Source of the DNA: Trigonopsis variabilis
Taxonomy: Eukaryota > Ascomycota > Trigonopsidomycetes > Trigonopsidales > Trigonopsidaceae
Reading direction: 5' to 3'
NCBI GenBank assembly: GCA_003707065.3
Contig: PPXM03000006.1
Coordinates: forward strand, 496,001 to 560,000
DNA: 64,000 nucleotides
Below are positions 10,818-20,707 of the stretch, piece after piece. The notes under the pieces are model-generated. The model had not been told where the DNA came from, did no database searches, and saw only the letters and a list, made by a program, of their open reading frames with translations. The stretch's first letter is position 1, and each line of letters starts with the position of its first letter. Made by a program: the position numbers and the translations under genes.

Positions 10818-11690
10818 TTACCAGTCGTAAGGTTGATAATTATAACCTTGGCGCAAGAGTTGAGGCCAAGCCTCTCCTTTGATGATCGATTCCTCCACTA
10901 TTGGTTGAATATTTTTCGGCTGGATCCTGCCATACCACATCATTTGGCCCTTTCTTCGATATATAATTACATTGCCCGTGAATTTGTGACCGCCGACATG
11001 AGAGACGAAATGAACGGCTGCTCCTCCTGGACGATGATCGGTTGGATCTCTCAGGAGACCTGCATCTCGCAAATGAATCTCAAACTCTTTTCGAAGTATA
11101 GGCGCGGTTATACCACAGCGTTTATCTCTAGTCCTGTGAGAGCACAAGAAAATCATGTACTCATGTTGACAGGGAAAAATTGAAGCTCCGTCCACATGTT
11201 CTGGAAGCGAACCGGGTTGAGCATTAAGAATTGCTGTCAGAACCGCTACTGCGTTATCGGGATCGACATTCGTTGCTCGAACAAAATGTGGTAGGACCAG
11301 GATCTCTGTTTGGTTACCGCCAGCCAGATAAGACGCTGGAGGAGACATGGATGAGTTAGAAACCAAGATCTTCCCTCCGGCTACTTTTTCAAAGTCCATT
11401 GTATCTAGACTAGCAGCTATCGTATTACTCTCTTTTTCGATACTGTGGGGCCAATCTTTCTTACCCGTAGCAATAATAATATGAGCAGCATACCGACCCG
11501 CACTTCCCCATAAAGGACTATCTTCATCGATCTTTACTGAGGCGGGAAACTTGACAGTGCAGGAGGAACACTCATCATCGCACTCTGCCCAAGGGAATAG
11601 ATCAGCTGGCGGCTCAGGAGGTTTCGATTCAGCCGATGCACCGGAATTAGACCCTTGAATAAATGACTTGACTCCGCTCAACAATCCCAT
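10818..11690 (-). CDS. Apd1-type thioredoxin-like [2Fe-2S] protein (sucrase/ferredoxin-like family)
   Basis: Single exon, 290 residues. The C-terminal half is a thioredoxin-like ferredoxin domain with the unusual Cys2His2 cluster ligands seen in yeast Apd1: C183 and C192 (CSHRTRDKRC, spaced nine residues) and H231 and H235 (HVGGH), followed by the diagnostic KFTGNVIIYR and a C-terminal aromatic Trp. Yeast Apd1 is cytosolic, linked to actin patches and to tolerance of redox cyclers, and its cluster can be reduced in vitro. An N-terminal CDDECSSC segment (37-44) is typical too. The family averages about 300 residues, so the gene is complete. The start is the first ATG. Confidence 0.88.
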   Translation of the reverse strand: MGLLSGVKSFIQGSNSGASAESKPPEPPADLFPWAECDDECSSCTVKFPASVKIDEDSPLWGSAGRYAAHIIIATGKKDWPHSIEKESNTIAASLDTMDFEKVAGGKILVSNSSMSPPASYLAGGNQTEILVLPHFVRATNVDPDNAVAVLTAILNAQPGSLPEHVDGASIFPCQHEYMIFLCSHRTRDKRCGITAPILRKEFEIHLRDAGLLRDPTDHRPGGAAVHFVSHVGGHKFTGNVIIYRRKGQMMWYGRIQPKNIQPIVEESIIKGEAWPQLLRQGYNYQPYDW

Positions 11691-12567
11691 GCTGCTCTAA
11701 AAGGCTGCCAATTCCTCTCGAAGGCAGTATATAGTAAACCTTTTAAATCCTATCCCCGTCTGACTAGGGAAATAACGGCGAAAAATATGAGGTAGCAGCG
11801 TAATCGATACTGTGTGGTGTTTAGTTATGGCATTGTTTGACGTGGCAATCAGTGATGTTCCTCTGATTGGCGAGATTAAGCGACAGCTCAGTTACAAGGA
11901 GGAAGCTAGGCTTCGTTTTATAAGCATGAGCCAATTATTAGGACTACTACCCTCCTTGACGGATCTTTACACGAGCACCTCCTGGAGATTGGTGTAGAAC
12001 AATCTTTTAGGTAGTTGTTGATCAAAGCTAAGGTTCGACCGTTGGGATCATATACCTTGCACATTAGAGCAACGTACCTCCAAATGGCTAGTGTACGCTA
12101 TCTAGTATCACCAGTTTCTTCCAGGCATACAGCCGGTCCCGATTTACTTCTGTTCAAGTCCGTCAACGTCCTACGCGAAAAATTCTGTGCGGACCAGAGT
12201 AGTTGTCAAGAAGTCTACCGCATTAAAATACTTTTTAGAGCTTTTAGCTCATCGACAAAGAACAGAAAATGCAAGCCGATAGCTTACCTTTCTCTCCGTA
12301 TTTTTACATTTTCTCTCTATTTATGTTATATGCATTAACTACCGTTATCCAAGCGAAATGATCGTTAACCTGTGAAAACCACTTGGCGTTACATTATTGT
12401 ATCGTATTTCAGTAGAAAAACGAAAAAAAGTATCGAGGGCTATATCAGGCGAAAAGGCAGGGCCCTCTGTTAGACCTCCCTCAGTCTATCTTCTTCCAAG
12501 CTTCGAGATCTTCAAATTGTGTAAGCCGTTAGGGTTATGTTGGTTAATGGCCGGCACTTCTCAAGCG
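11691..12567. other. Intergenic with a possible small spliced gene (unproven)
   Basis: 877 nt between the Apd1-like gene and the tRNA. From ATG 11827 a frame of 56 codons reads MALFDVAISDVPLIGEIKRQ. From about 11910 the overlapping frame gives a protein-like stretch (TTTLLDGSLHEHLLEIGVEQ) that would need splicing to join it. I could not build a model with normal intron borders and recognise no domain. The rest, to 12567, shows nothing supported. Confidence 0.2.
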
Positions 12568-12638
12568 GCGTCAGTGGTTTAGTGGTAAAATTCATCGTTG
12601 CCATCGATGAGCCCCTGGTTCGATTCCGGGCTGACGCA
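12568..12638 (+). tRNA. tRNA-Gly, anticodon GCC
   Basis: 71 nt without intron. The acceptor stem GCGTCAG pairs perfectly with CTGACGC, A is the discriminator, the D-arm contains GGTTTAGTGGTA, the anticodon stem is CATCG/CGATG with loop TTGCCAT, and the T-arm has GGTTCGATTCC. A and B boxes fit a eukaryotic Pol III promoter. CCA is not encoded, as expected in a nuclear gene. It lies alone between protein genes. Confidence 0.95.
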
Positions 12639-12641
12639 TTC

Positions 12642-12648
12642 TTTTTTT
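12642..12648 (+). terminator. Pol III oligo-T terminator of tRNA-Gly
   Basis: A run of seven T starts three bases after the tRNA end and is followed by further T-runs to about 12672, the standard RNA polymerase III stop. Confidence 0.85.
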
Positions 12649-13105
12649 GTTTATTTTTTTTGTTTATTTTTTTCATTTATTCTTTAACAGTATTATTGAA
12701 AACCTTTGATTTGATATAAATGAATAGAAGAAACGAGATGAGCCCAGTCGCGGTGTTCTACGGGCAGCGTGTCAGGTTTACCGCAGGAACCAGTAAACAG
12801 TTTTGGGAGAAACGTATTTAGCTCATGTGCAAAAGCTTCTACAAATCACAGTGTTTATAGCTCAGCCGCTAGATATATAACCGTTCTTAGACCATAGACG
12901 CAATAAATAGACGATAGTAGCTTTCGGTAAGGGTGGCAGTAGCCATAGGATGGAAACCAGAAACAGAGATCTTCCATCTTGTAACTTGACCGCGAGATTT
13001 TATGTCGTGAGTATCATGATATACTGACTGTCCAACGTCTATGCAAACCAAAAATATTATGCCCCACATTTCCAAACTCCCATAATAAAAACAAAGAACC
13101 AAAAG
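12649..13105. other. Intergenic, tRNA to SIP5-like 3' end
   Basis: 457 nt: a T-rich stretch just after the tRNA, then sequence that is the probable 3' UTR side of the SIP5-like gene. No supported gene. Confidence 0.5.
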
Positions 13106-15221
13106 TTAAGCAGTAGAGACCTCATCTAGGACATCCGACACGTTATTCATTGGAAAAATGTCGTCAGAAGACCGTGATTGGCTAGAAACAATAGATATGG
13201 ATGACTTCGAGTCACAGGTCTCTTGAATGAACTTTTTATCCTTCGGCGTATTAGGAGCAATATTCTCCTTAACTTTCGGTTTCGCATGGACCTTAGGTTT
13301 TTCTTCCTTCTTGGGGGCGTATTTTTCTTTCAACTTCCGTGCCTCTTCATCTAAGAGGGATTGCCTGATGGCTTCCATTACGTTCGCTTCCTCGTCATTC
13401 AATTGTCTGCGTGATTTGCGGTGGCTTTTAGACTCTCTGCCACTCTCTGCAGCCATTCGAGTAGGTAGTGAGCCACCTGAGCGCAGAAGAGCTTGCTCAA
13501 GATACGCCTGGCGAAGTCGCTGACGTTGAACGTAGCGAGCATGTCTATCAGAGAATGAATGGGGTGATGAGTCTGAGTTAAACACCGAAGAATGGATTGC
13601 CGATGCCGCAGCTGCTCGTCGAGCTGCTTGAGTCCTAACGGCCGCGACCTTTGCGGCCCACTCAGGTCGTATCTGATCAGTCGTGATCACCCTCTCATCA
13701 ATCGGAGGAAGAGCACTCCGATGTTTTTTAGAAAACGAAGCAGCTGCAATAGCTTCAGCTGCAAATGTAGAAGGAGAGGTGCCAGCCATCGACGTACTAA
13801 AGTCTTTGCCGGCTTCGTTAGTTTCTGTGAATCGAGATGCACTAATGACTCCATAAGCAGTAAAGACAGGAGGTGAGTAAGTAACGCCAAAGTCTGGCTC
13901 CATACAAAAAGGACAGCAAGCAGGTTCCGAGACGAAGTCGAGTTCCGATGAGTTGATGCTATTTATAGTAGCGTCAGAATCTACAGCAGTGCTGACTCCG
14001 CTAACTGAATTAGACGCCACTGATCCGGGAGCGGAGTAGGGGGGGTGCGGTTCTGGCCGTTTAATCTGCACAAAGCATTCCGAACAAATGGGCTGATCGC
14101 AGCATCGGGTCTTATTCAATAGAGGAGGATAGTAAAGAAAACAGATTGGACATTCCACACAGTTTTTATAAAGTAGAACTTCGATTGCTTTACTTGAGCT
14201 TCCGGGCATTTCTCTGTCCTGGACAGTCTGAGCTCTAGCCCGAGAGCGAACAGGATGGATTGCATCTTTTAAAGTAGGCTCTTCCTGTGCCGTGGCTGTT
14301 GTTACCGCTTCATCTGACGATTTTGGTTGATCGTTTTGTTGCGCTGTAGAATCGAGACTCGATTTGTTCATATCCGAGCTATTCGTTCCACCTTGACGAC
14401 AAGTCGGAAATCCTGAAGAATCTGGGGGAGCCGAAGCAGACGTATAGACTTCATCATTCATTTTGCTTGAAAATTCTAGTCTTCCAGTAGGGTTCTCTGT
14501 TTCGGCGTGGCCTGTGTCATTCGCATCGTTGTTCTGAGTCGGTACCGAAATAGATGCAGATTTGTCAGTGTCAGGATCAGATGGAGGGATAGGAAGACCC
14601 CGTATAGCTGCTAGAAGCTGTCGGTCACTCCATGATTGATTGTAATCATGGAGAGGCTTGAAAAAAGGAGCTAAACGTCTCGAAAGCTAAGAGTTAGAAT
14701 ATCGATCTAATGTAGAGAGTCTTTGCACTAAAATTCATGAAAAGAGGTAAAGCATATATGAGAAAGACAATGGCCAACTCTGTCAGGATCTTCTATGCGA
14801 GAAAGATATGTCGGGTCCATCGGGCCGAAAACGGAAGTTCGTTTATAACCAGCGCAAAAATAAAACGACTTACCATGAGTTCCCGAACAGCCGCCGTATT
14901 AAAATCATATGGTGGCTGATATACCCCTTGCGGTATAAGGTAGCCTCCATCAACAGTTGTATTTACAAACTTTTCTGCATCCGGATCACGATCATTTCCA
15001 CTTTCATTCCGGCCTTGGCGGCCATAGGATGAAGAGAAGATGTTATTTGAGGGAATAGACTTTGATCGAGTCCTCCGTACTTGATCCCGAGTAGAATCGG
15101 ACGAATGTATGAGATTAGAGATAGCGGACCTAGGTCCTGAGAATGAAGCTGAGACTATCGAAGACGAATCCGAAGATTCCCTTCCTGGTTGATGGCGCTC
15201 TTTTGTCGCAGCGTTGCCCAT
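13106..15221 (-). CDS. SIP5: SIP5-like RING-type protein, probably N-myristoylated
   Basis: Two exons (14874-15221, 13106-14686) separated by a 187-nt intron give 642 residues. The N-terminus MGNAATKE fits an N-myristoylation signal (Gly2, small residue at 6). The segment GVYQPPYDFNTAAVRELM joined to LSRRLAPFFKPLHDYNQSW is the conserved N-terminal block of the Sip5 family. It is followed by a C4-type RING-like zinc module in two parts, CPICFLYYPP...CCDQPICSECFVQIKR and CCPFCMEPDFGVTY. A Lys/Glu-rich helix with NVMEAIRQSLLDEE near residue 550 looks like a ubiquitin-interacting motif. In budding yeast Sip5 binds Snf1 kinase and Reg1; a ubiquitin role is inferred from the RING and UIM-like helix. 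Two CACGTG boxes lie upstream. Confidence 0.8.
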
Positions 15222-15303
15222 AGAGCCTAGCGCCTTGAGTGATGAGGAGCTGAGTTGTAATGACGACCAAGTGAAGGTGACGATCTAGGTTAAATGGAGA
15301 TAT

Positions 15304-15391
15304 CACGTGGAGGTAGAGATGACAGTTACCAAGAGCTGTGGGGAACTTAGTCAGAACAGATCGTTCTAGTCAACGCTTGGGTAGTCACGTG
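15304..15391. promoter_or_regulatory. Pair of TCACGTG E-boxes upstream of SIP5-like gene
   Basis: CACGTG at 15304-15309 and 15386-15391, 83 and 165 nt before the SIP5-like ATG, each preceded by T. They are candidate bHLH (Cbf1/Pho4-type) sites; function is inferred from sequence alone. Confidence 0.4.
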
Positions 15392-15780
15392 CCTTAATGA
15401 GCTTGCACTACATCATCTTCATGCTTTCCGTGAAACCCATGTGATTCTCTCTGAGAGTACTTGGCAGATGGTTGGGGTTAATCCGGTCTCTTAGAGTCCT
15501 GAAGCTCTGCGGGTCTGTAAAGGTGAACAGATTTGCGGGCCCATATTCGCGATTTCCTTAACGGGCGCAATCAAAGACTCATCCAGAGCTCAGTCCAGAA
15601 GTTCTTACAACATGTGAGGGGACCAGACATTTTGTCACCTCAAAATTACTGTTTAGTCTTCCAATCGATCTGAGATGGTGTACTCGAAATTATCAAGAAA
15701 TGTTACGGCCTACTTTATGCCCAGTCGAAAAGATTACAAGATCTGGGCACTAATACAGGTATCTTATACTTTATCAACAC

Positions 15781-15814
15781 ATATAGTAGTATATATATAT
15801 ACATATATAATAAT
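15781..15814. repeat. TA-rich simple repeat
   Basis: Interrupted TA dinucleotide tract in the spacer, in the 3' region of the serine-rich membrane protein gene. Confidence 0.6.
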
Positions 15815-15951
15815 ACATGGACCCGGTAATGGTATTAGGCTTTTCTAGAAAGGACAAGAAAGTGAGAGGAAGAAGAGAAAGAAAAGTAAAAAAGAAGAAA
15901 CTGACGCCTAAAAAATTGCAAAGACTTTGATCATTAGAGAATTCGCCGGGG

Positions 15952-17493
15952 TTATGAAAGACCTACTCCTAGACCTATAGCAATTCCTGCAATAGAGGCA
16001 AAGAGAGCACCATATCCAAGACATTTAGCAGCGAACTTTGCGCCTGGAGAGACCGTCCCCAGCGTAGAATCAAGATAACCATACCCCATTAGAATCCAAC
16101 AAGGAGGAAGGAAGACAAAAGAGAAAAGAAGAAAAGTAGCAAGCTCAGGAGGACAAGTCTTTGACGTGCGCTGGACGGCGTCTGGAAGTTCATCCGGGTA
16201 TATCAGTCGAAAATTTGGCCGCTGGATGCTCATGACACCGAGCGACTTTGTGTTAGATAAGGTTTTGGGCTCCTCGAAAAGTACTCTTTTCATCGTCGGT
16301 GAGCCATTCCATTTGGATTGTAAGTGCCCTTGATATGAAGGCGATAAAAATTCATCACCTTTAAGAATCGGTGAAGACTTGTCAGGGGGACTATTTCCTC
16401 GGATATCGACCTTATCAGATGTCTGAAGGGAACGCTGAATGTCATGGTCGCTTTCAGACGGATCTAGAATACTCTGCTGTGTATCAGATGTACTTGAGAA
16501 GCTGGCAGTCGACAGGGCTGGAGTTGGAGGAGTAGCCGTCCAGGGACTTGCAGAGGGCAGGAAGGGAGAGATATGGGCATTAGGAGAAAGGTCGTTTGCG
16601 TTGGGGAAGACACCGAGAGAAACGGATTCATCTTGGTAAACGGGAATTAGAGCAGAAATAGGTGATGAATTAGATGAATAATTATCCGGTTCAAGCTGTC
16701 GAGAGCGGTATATTACTCTTGCAGTTCTGGGAACGGGGTGAACCACGTATGGTCGTGAAGGTCTAATGAAGCTGCCGCTCTGATTGTCATGAGAGGAATA
16801 AGATGGAGACGTCGGCTGTTGACTCGGAGATCTCGAACTGGGCAGACTTGGATAAGAGAAATTAGGTGGATGGCTAATTATACCTGGAGAAGAGGGAATG
16901 TTATAAGGAACAGAGCCAAGAGGTGGATCGGGGTCGTCAGGGGAGTACTCATGGATATGCGACTGAGTCTGATAGAGACCAACAGAAGTAGCATGTTTAG
17001 AAGAGTTCGATTCCTTTCTCGAAGATAAAGAGGAATAGTCATCAATTTGCTGATGTTGCCCTGGAGTGGAACCGTCAAAGATTGGTCTATTAAGGTCAAC
17101 TTGTTCTGCAGATTCAGAGTGCTCTCCATCATAGATGTCCTGAATAACACTCAATGACTCCTCTTTTCTAAGATGGCCATTGTCTCTATCAAGAGAATCA
17201 ATCGAAGTATGCTTAGTGAGCATCGAAGCCTTCGAGCCTGAGTGACTAAGAAATAAACTGTCTGCGATAGTTGAGGCTCCGAGGGTGGTTTTAGATGACA
17301 TTGACTGGACCATTTTGGTTTGCGGCTCTCGAATAGATGTCGATATAGACTCATCTCTGAAATGGTACATGCTCAGGCGGTGCTCCAACGATGTATGTTT
17401 GGACCCAAAGTCATCTTCCTGATCTGACTCCTGGTCCAGTGAGTTGTGAAAGTCGAGTATAATTGAGTTTGACCGCGCTTCTGGCGGAGTCAT
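15952..17493 (-). CDS. Serine-rich protein with C-terminal double membrane hairpin, function unknown
   Basis: Single exon of 513 residues. The first 440 residues are disordered, rich in Ser, Pro, Gln and Asp, with many potential phosphosites (SSPIS, PSSRSPSQQPTSPS). The last 70 hold a PPELATFLLFSFVFLPPCWI segment and, after a short loop, GYGALFASIAGIAIGLGVGL: two predicted membrane segments with a tiny lumenal or luminal-like tail. A cytosolic disordered domain tethered by a C-terminal hairpin with a F-x-PP-x-W motif is a recurring plan in fungal serine-rich proteins of unknown role. I recognise no catalytic domain. The start is the first ATG; the region upstream is divergent with the FAR1/AFT-type gene. 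Confidence 0.7.
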   Translation of the reverse strand: MTPPEARSNSIILDFHNSLDQESDQEDDFGSKHTSLEHRLSMYHFRDESISTSIREPQTKMVQSMSSKTTLGASTIADSLFLSHSGSKASMLTKHTSIDSLDRDNGHLRKEESLSVIQDIYDGEHSESAEQVDLNRPIFDGSTPGQHQQIDDYSSLSSRKESNSSKHATSVGLYQTQSHIHEYSPDDPDPPLGSVPYNIPSSPGIISHPPNFSYPSLPSSRSPSQQPTSPSYSSHDNQSGSFIRPSRPYVVHPVPRTARVIYRSRQLEPDNYSSNSSPISALIPVYQDESVSLGVFPNANDLSPNAHISPFLPSASPWTATPPTPALSTASFSSTSDTQQSILDPSESDHDIQRSLQTSDKVDIRGNSPPDKSSPILKGDEFLSPSYQGHLQSKWNGSPTMKRVLFEEPKTLSNTKSLGVMSIQRPNFRLIYPDELPDAVQRTSKTCPPELATFLLFSFVFLPPCWILMGYGYLDSTLGTVSPGAKFAAKCLGYGALFASIAGIAIGLGVGLS

Positions 17494-18449
17494 CGTCGAG
17501 CCTAAAAATACTTGCTCAACGCGTCGTTGTCTGAACTCGAGCCGTCATTTTCTGTTTATTGTGACAACGAGAAGCACCGCTACAATGGACAATGTCAACA
17601 CGCCAGTCAACGCGTCGCAGATTCTACGTTTTAAAGATGAAGAAGATTATTGAAGAGCGATAACGTAAGTTTGCTCCTCCAAGATTTTCTCATGTATACT
17701 TAGGAGCTTGACAGTGCCAATGTTAGTCGCGTTGTAATTTGTTGCACCTTTGTTCTCACAGATTAGAGTCACATGACATGCTCTCATCGTCTGGTCGAAT
17801 CCCCAGAGAACCACAAGATCTGAGCACACCATCCTCAGGCTGCCTCAGTCATTGTCCCTTATAAAGAGTCTCGTCGCAGTGTGATTCCTCGTTGCGTTCT
17901 ATTGTTCTTTCGACTATCGATTGCATTACCTTTAAGAAGGGTCCAGTTTTCCAACCGTCTTTTGAATAGAGCTAATCGCTCAGTATCGTTGCGTTTAGGC
18001 AAAGATAAGTAATATCAACATTAGAAAGGCACGCAATTTGTAAATGCCAGAAAGTGATATGATTCGACGCATTATAGCGCATCAATCGTATTCTGTACGT
18101 TAATATTTGGACCTTCTCATCTCTTTTCGGTAGGTTGATATGCGGCCGTTGACGACGACCAGATAAGCAAGAGATGTAGAACGGCAATAAAGCTATATAA
18201 CTCAATTGATAACATAAAAAATGCTAGACACACACAGTGAATAGACAGAGAAGGGTCGCATACGATAGTATCTTCAGCTTCACCACGTTTTGGATGAGCT
18301 CATTTCTTGGAGTGGTTTAGCTTAAGTCACCGAGCGACCAATCACTTTTACTCTACTCGTGACATCTTGACATATAAGCTATCCCTTGGGTTTATCTTAT
18401 TCTCCTGGAGAGTCAAGCGACATCGATTTGTCTTTAATTGCTGTCCACA
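17494..18449. other. Divergent promoter, serine-rich protein and FAR1/AFT-type gene
   Basis: 956 nt. It probably holds the promoters of both flanking genes. No RNA gene, repeat or credible small ORF was seen. Confidence 0.5.
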
Positions 18450-20315
18450 ATGGACACTGACGATCGGAGGTACGTTATTACTCTTATCGGAGCGGTTTGA
18501 CAGAATCCGATCTTGATCTTACTCTTACCAAATACTGTTATTTATGATGCTCCTTATCATTTAATCTGCTTGTTTCTTTCTATTCACTATAATCTATATG
18601 ATTTCTTATCAGCATTATCTGGTCTAGAGTCCCCGAGAAGACGACGATCCTCTAAAGTCCCGATCTTGGCTAATTCTTCCAGAAAACTGAGGCCTTCGTC
18701 AAAGGGACAGCCATTTCCATATAGCTTTCAACCGTCTTATCTATCATATGATACTTCTTCTCATCTATCACATCCTTCAAATCCTCCTATCTCTCCCTAT
18801 TCTCTTTCTTCTGGCTCACGTCGAGATCATTTACAATACTCGCAATTCCAGCAATCATACCAACAAGGCCAGGCTCCGAAAGATGGGCCTTCCCTTCAAT
18901 TTCCGACACACGCCCATCAACGTCATCCTTCTCTCTCTCAATTGAACCCTACCTCTAAAGTTGATATGAAAGCAGAAATTTCCTTCCTTGTGCCCTCTCA
19001 AACCTCTTTATTGCATAATCAGGCCCATCGCCAGAACCCTGTCTACCCCTTATCTGGTCCCCCTCTTCATGATCATCTAGGGCAACGCTATCTAGAACAA
19101 CACCACAGTCATCCTCCTCGTCCTTCTTCTTTTTATCCTTCCGACCCTCTTCATAACAACTTGGACCGGCATCCTCAGTTAATGCCAAACAATGCTGCCA
19201 CTCAAACTCTCCAGCGGTCGTCTATCCGGCTCCCCAATTCCAATAACGACTCAACTTCCAAACTTCCATTCACCCGAAATCAATCCCAATCTCCAGAGAA
19301 GCAACTAGAAAGTGTGAAAAATCCGATTTCTCTCCCTTCGCAGGCTATCAACGTTGGCGCCCTTGGTCAGCCATCTTTCAGGATCGATCATCAACTCCGG
19401 CCTCATCCTGCTACCTTTTCTAATGGGCAAGCTTCTTTTAATCATCAAAGCTATCCGCCAGATGTCACCTCTTTTGATCTTCTTCCTCCTCCTATTAAAG
19501 AATATGACACCTCCAAAGAGGCCTATTCTGACGTCCAAAGATGGGCTAACGATCACGGCTACACTCTTTCTATTAGAAATAGTATCAAAGACCGATATAT
19601 AGGCCTTATTTGTGACCATGGTACCCCCTATCGTGGCCGTTCTCAAGGAGGATCGGATAAACAGAAGGCTCGCCGTTCAAGAGCAAGCGGATGCCCGTTC
19701 CGCATATCGCTCTGTCATTCATTATCTTCTAATTCCACTCTGGGATCGCGCTGGAGAGTACGGATCATTCATGGTGTTCATGAAAACCATGAACCCGCGC
19801 GCCCCTTGAACTCTCCTCCTCGGCCATTCTTGGTGTCCAAATGTAAAGCTGCAATCAGGCGATGGAACAAGTTGGGATATGATCTTGATTCTATCGTAGG
19901 ACTGCTGGAGAAAAAATATGGTTATTCAGGCCCCAAAGATGACGTCGAGATATACGTCGAGCATTTGCGACGCTCAAAGGAAGGAATCGAAGCTGATCAG
20001 GTTAATCAAATAAGCAGAGCTCCTGAGTACATCGCTCATGTTGAACAGGAGTCTGGTTTATACGATCGAGCAGCCGACCTTGCATCGTTCTCTGGTAACG
20101 ACATCTCCATTGGTAACGGAGGTATTAATGTGATAGAGCCTCTGGGTTTGAGAAAAACCGCTTCTTTGTCAACGACTTCCTCCCTAGTTTCTCCCAGGGA
20201 TAGTCTAGATGGCAGGCAGGACAGTCAAGTGTCTCTAGATTGTCACTATCGTTCTCGCGGACCTCAACCGTTTCAACGGTTTATCCCTCAAACCTTTGAT
20301 TTCCCTAGCAACTGA
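18450..20315 (+). CDS. FAR1/AFT-type (WRKY-GCM1 fold) DNA-binding protein
   Basis: The open frame 18513-20315 has no early ATG. The likely start is ATG 18450 (MDTDDR) followed by a GTACGT donor at 18470, with the body joined near 18638-18641; no acceptor is fully convincing, so the first 10-40 residues are uncertain. The body has a long Pro/Gln/Ser/His-rich N-terminal half, then a FAR1-like domain (about residues 330-430 of the frame). It starts KEAYSDVQRWANDHGYTLSI and has zinc ligands in ICDHG, GCPF and IHGVHENHE, with a basic KQKARRSRASG loop between. This fold binds DNA in yeast Aft1/Aft2 and plant FAR1 proteins. A helical RPFLVSKCKAAIRRW region follows. A transcription-factor role is likely; the target pathway is unknown. 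The gene is not obviously broken. Confidence 0.68.
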
Positions 20316-20707
20316 GTTTCACAAGTAATTTAGGCTTTTAATTTTCGTTTTTTTTTTTCATAGTTGATCGTGCGTTTCTATCTATTTATGTCTGTTTTAT
20401 GTTGGGAGTTAATAGTTGGATGAAGTTATTATGGTGTTCGCAGTTAATTTTTTTTGACTAATCTGTACTTGAGAGAATCATAACGTGTAGGCTTTTACAA
20501 ACAGTTCGACTTTCTTGATCAATAGACGAATATTAAAGTTGGCTCGCAAATCTCACTGATCTAGACTTCTCTTGATAGGTGTTACATCTTAGAAAATCCT
20601 TGAGCTAAATACATAAAATCTCTGGTAGATTTAGTTTTTTAGTCTACGCACTCACAATGACGTATCATATCCCAGTCATTAATCATTGCTTCATCTTTCA
20701 TGCATTT
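20316..20707. other. Convergent 3' region, FAR1/AFT-type and acid trehalase genes
   Basis: 392 nt, AT-rich with T-runs and no credible coding frame; shared 3' UTR space. Confidence 0.5.

Larger units (their letters stand above)
15222..15951. other. Intergenic between SIP5-like and serine-rich membrane protein genes
   Basis: 730 nt. It holds two CACGTG boxes (15304-15309 and 15386-15391), a TA-rich tract at 15781-15814 and a polypurine tract at about 15848-15902. No coding frame was supported. Confidence 0.55.
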
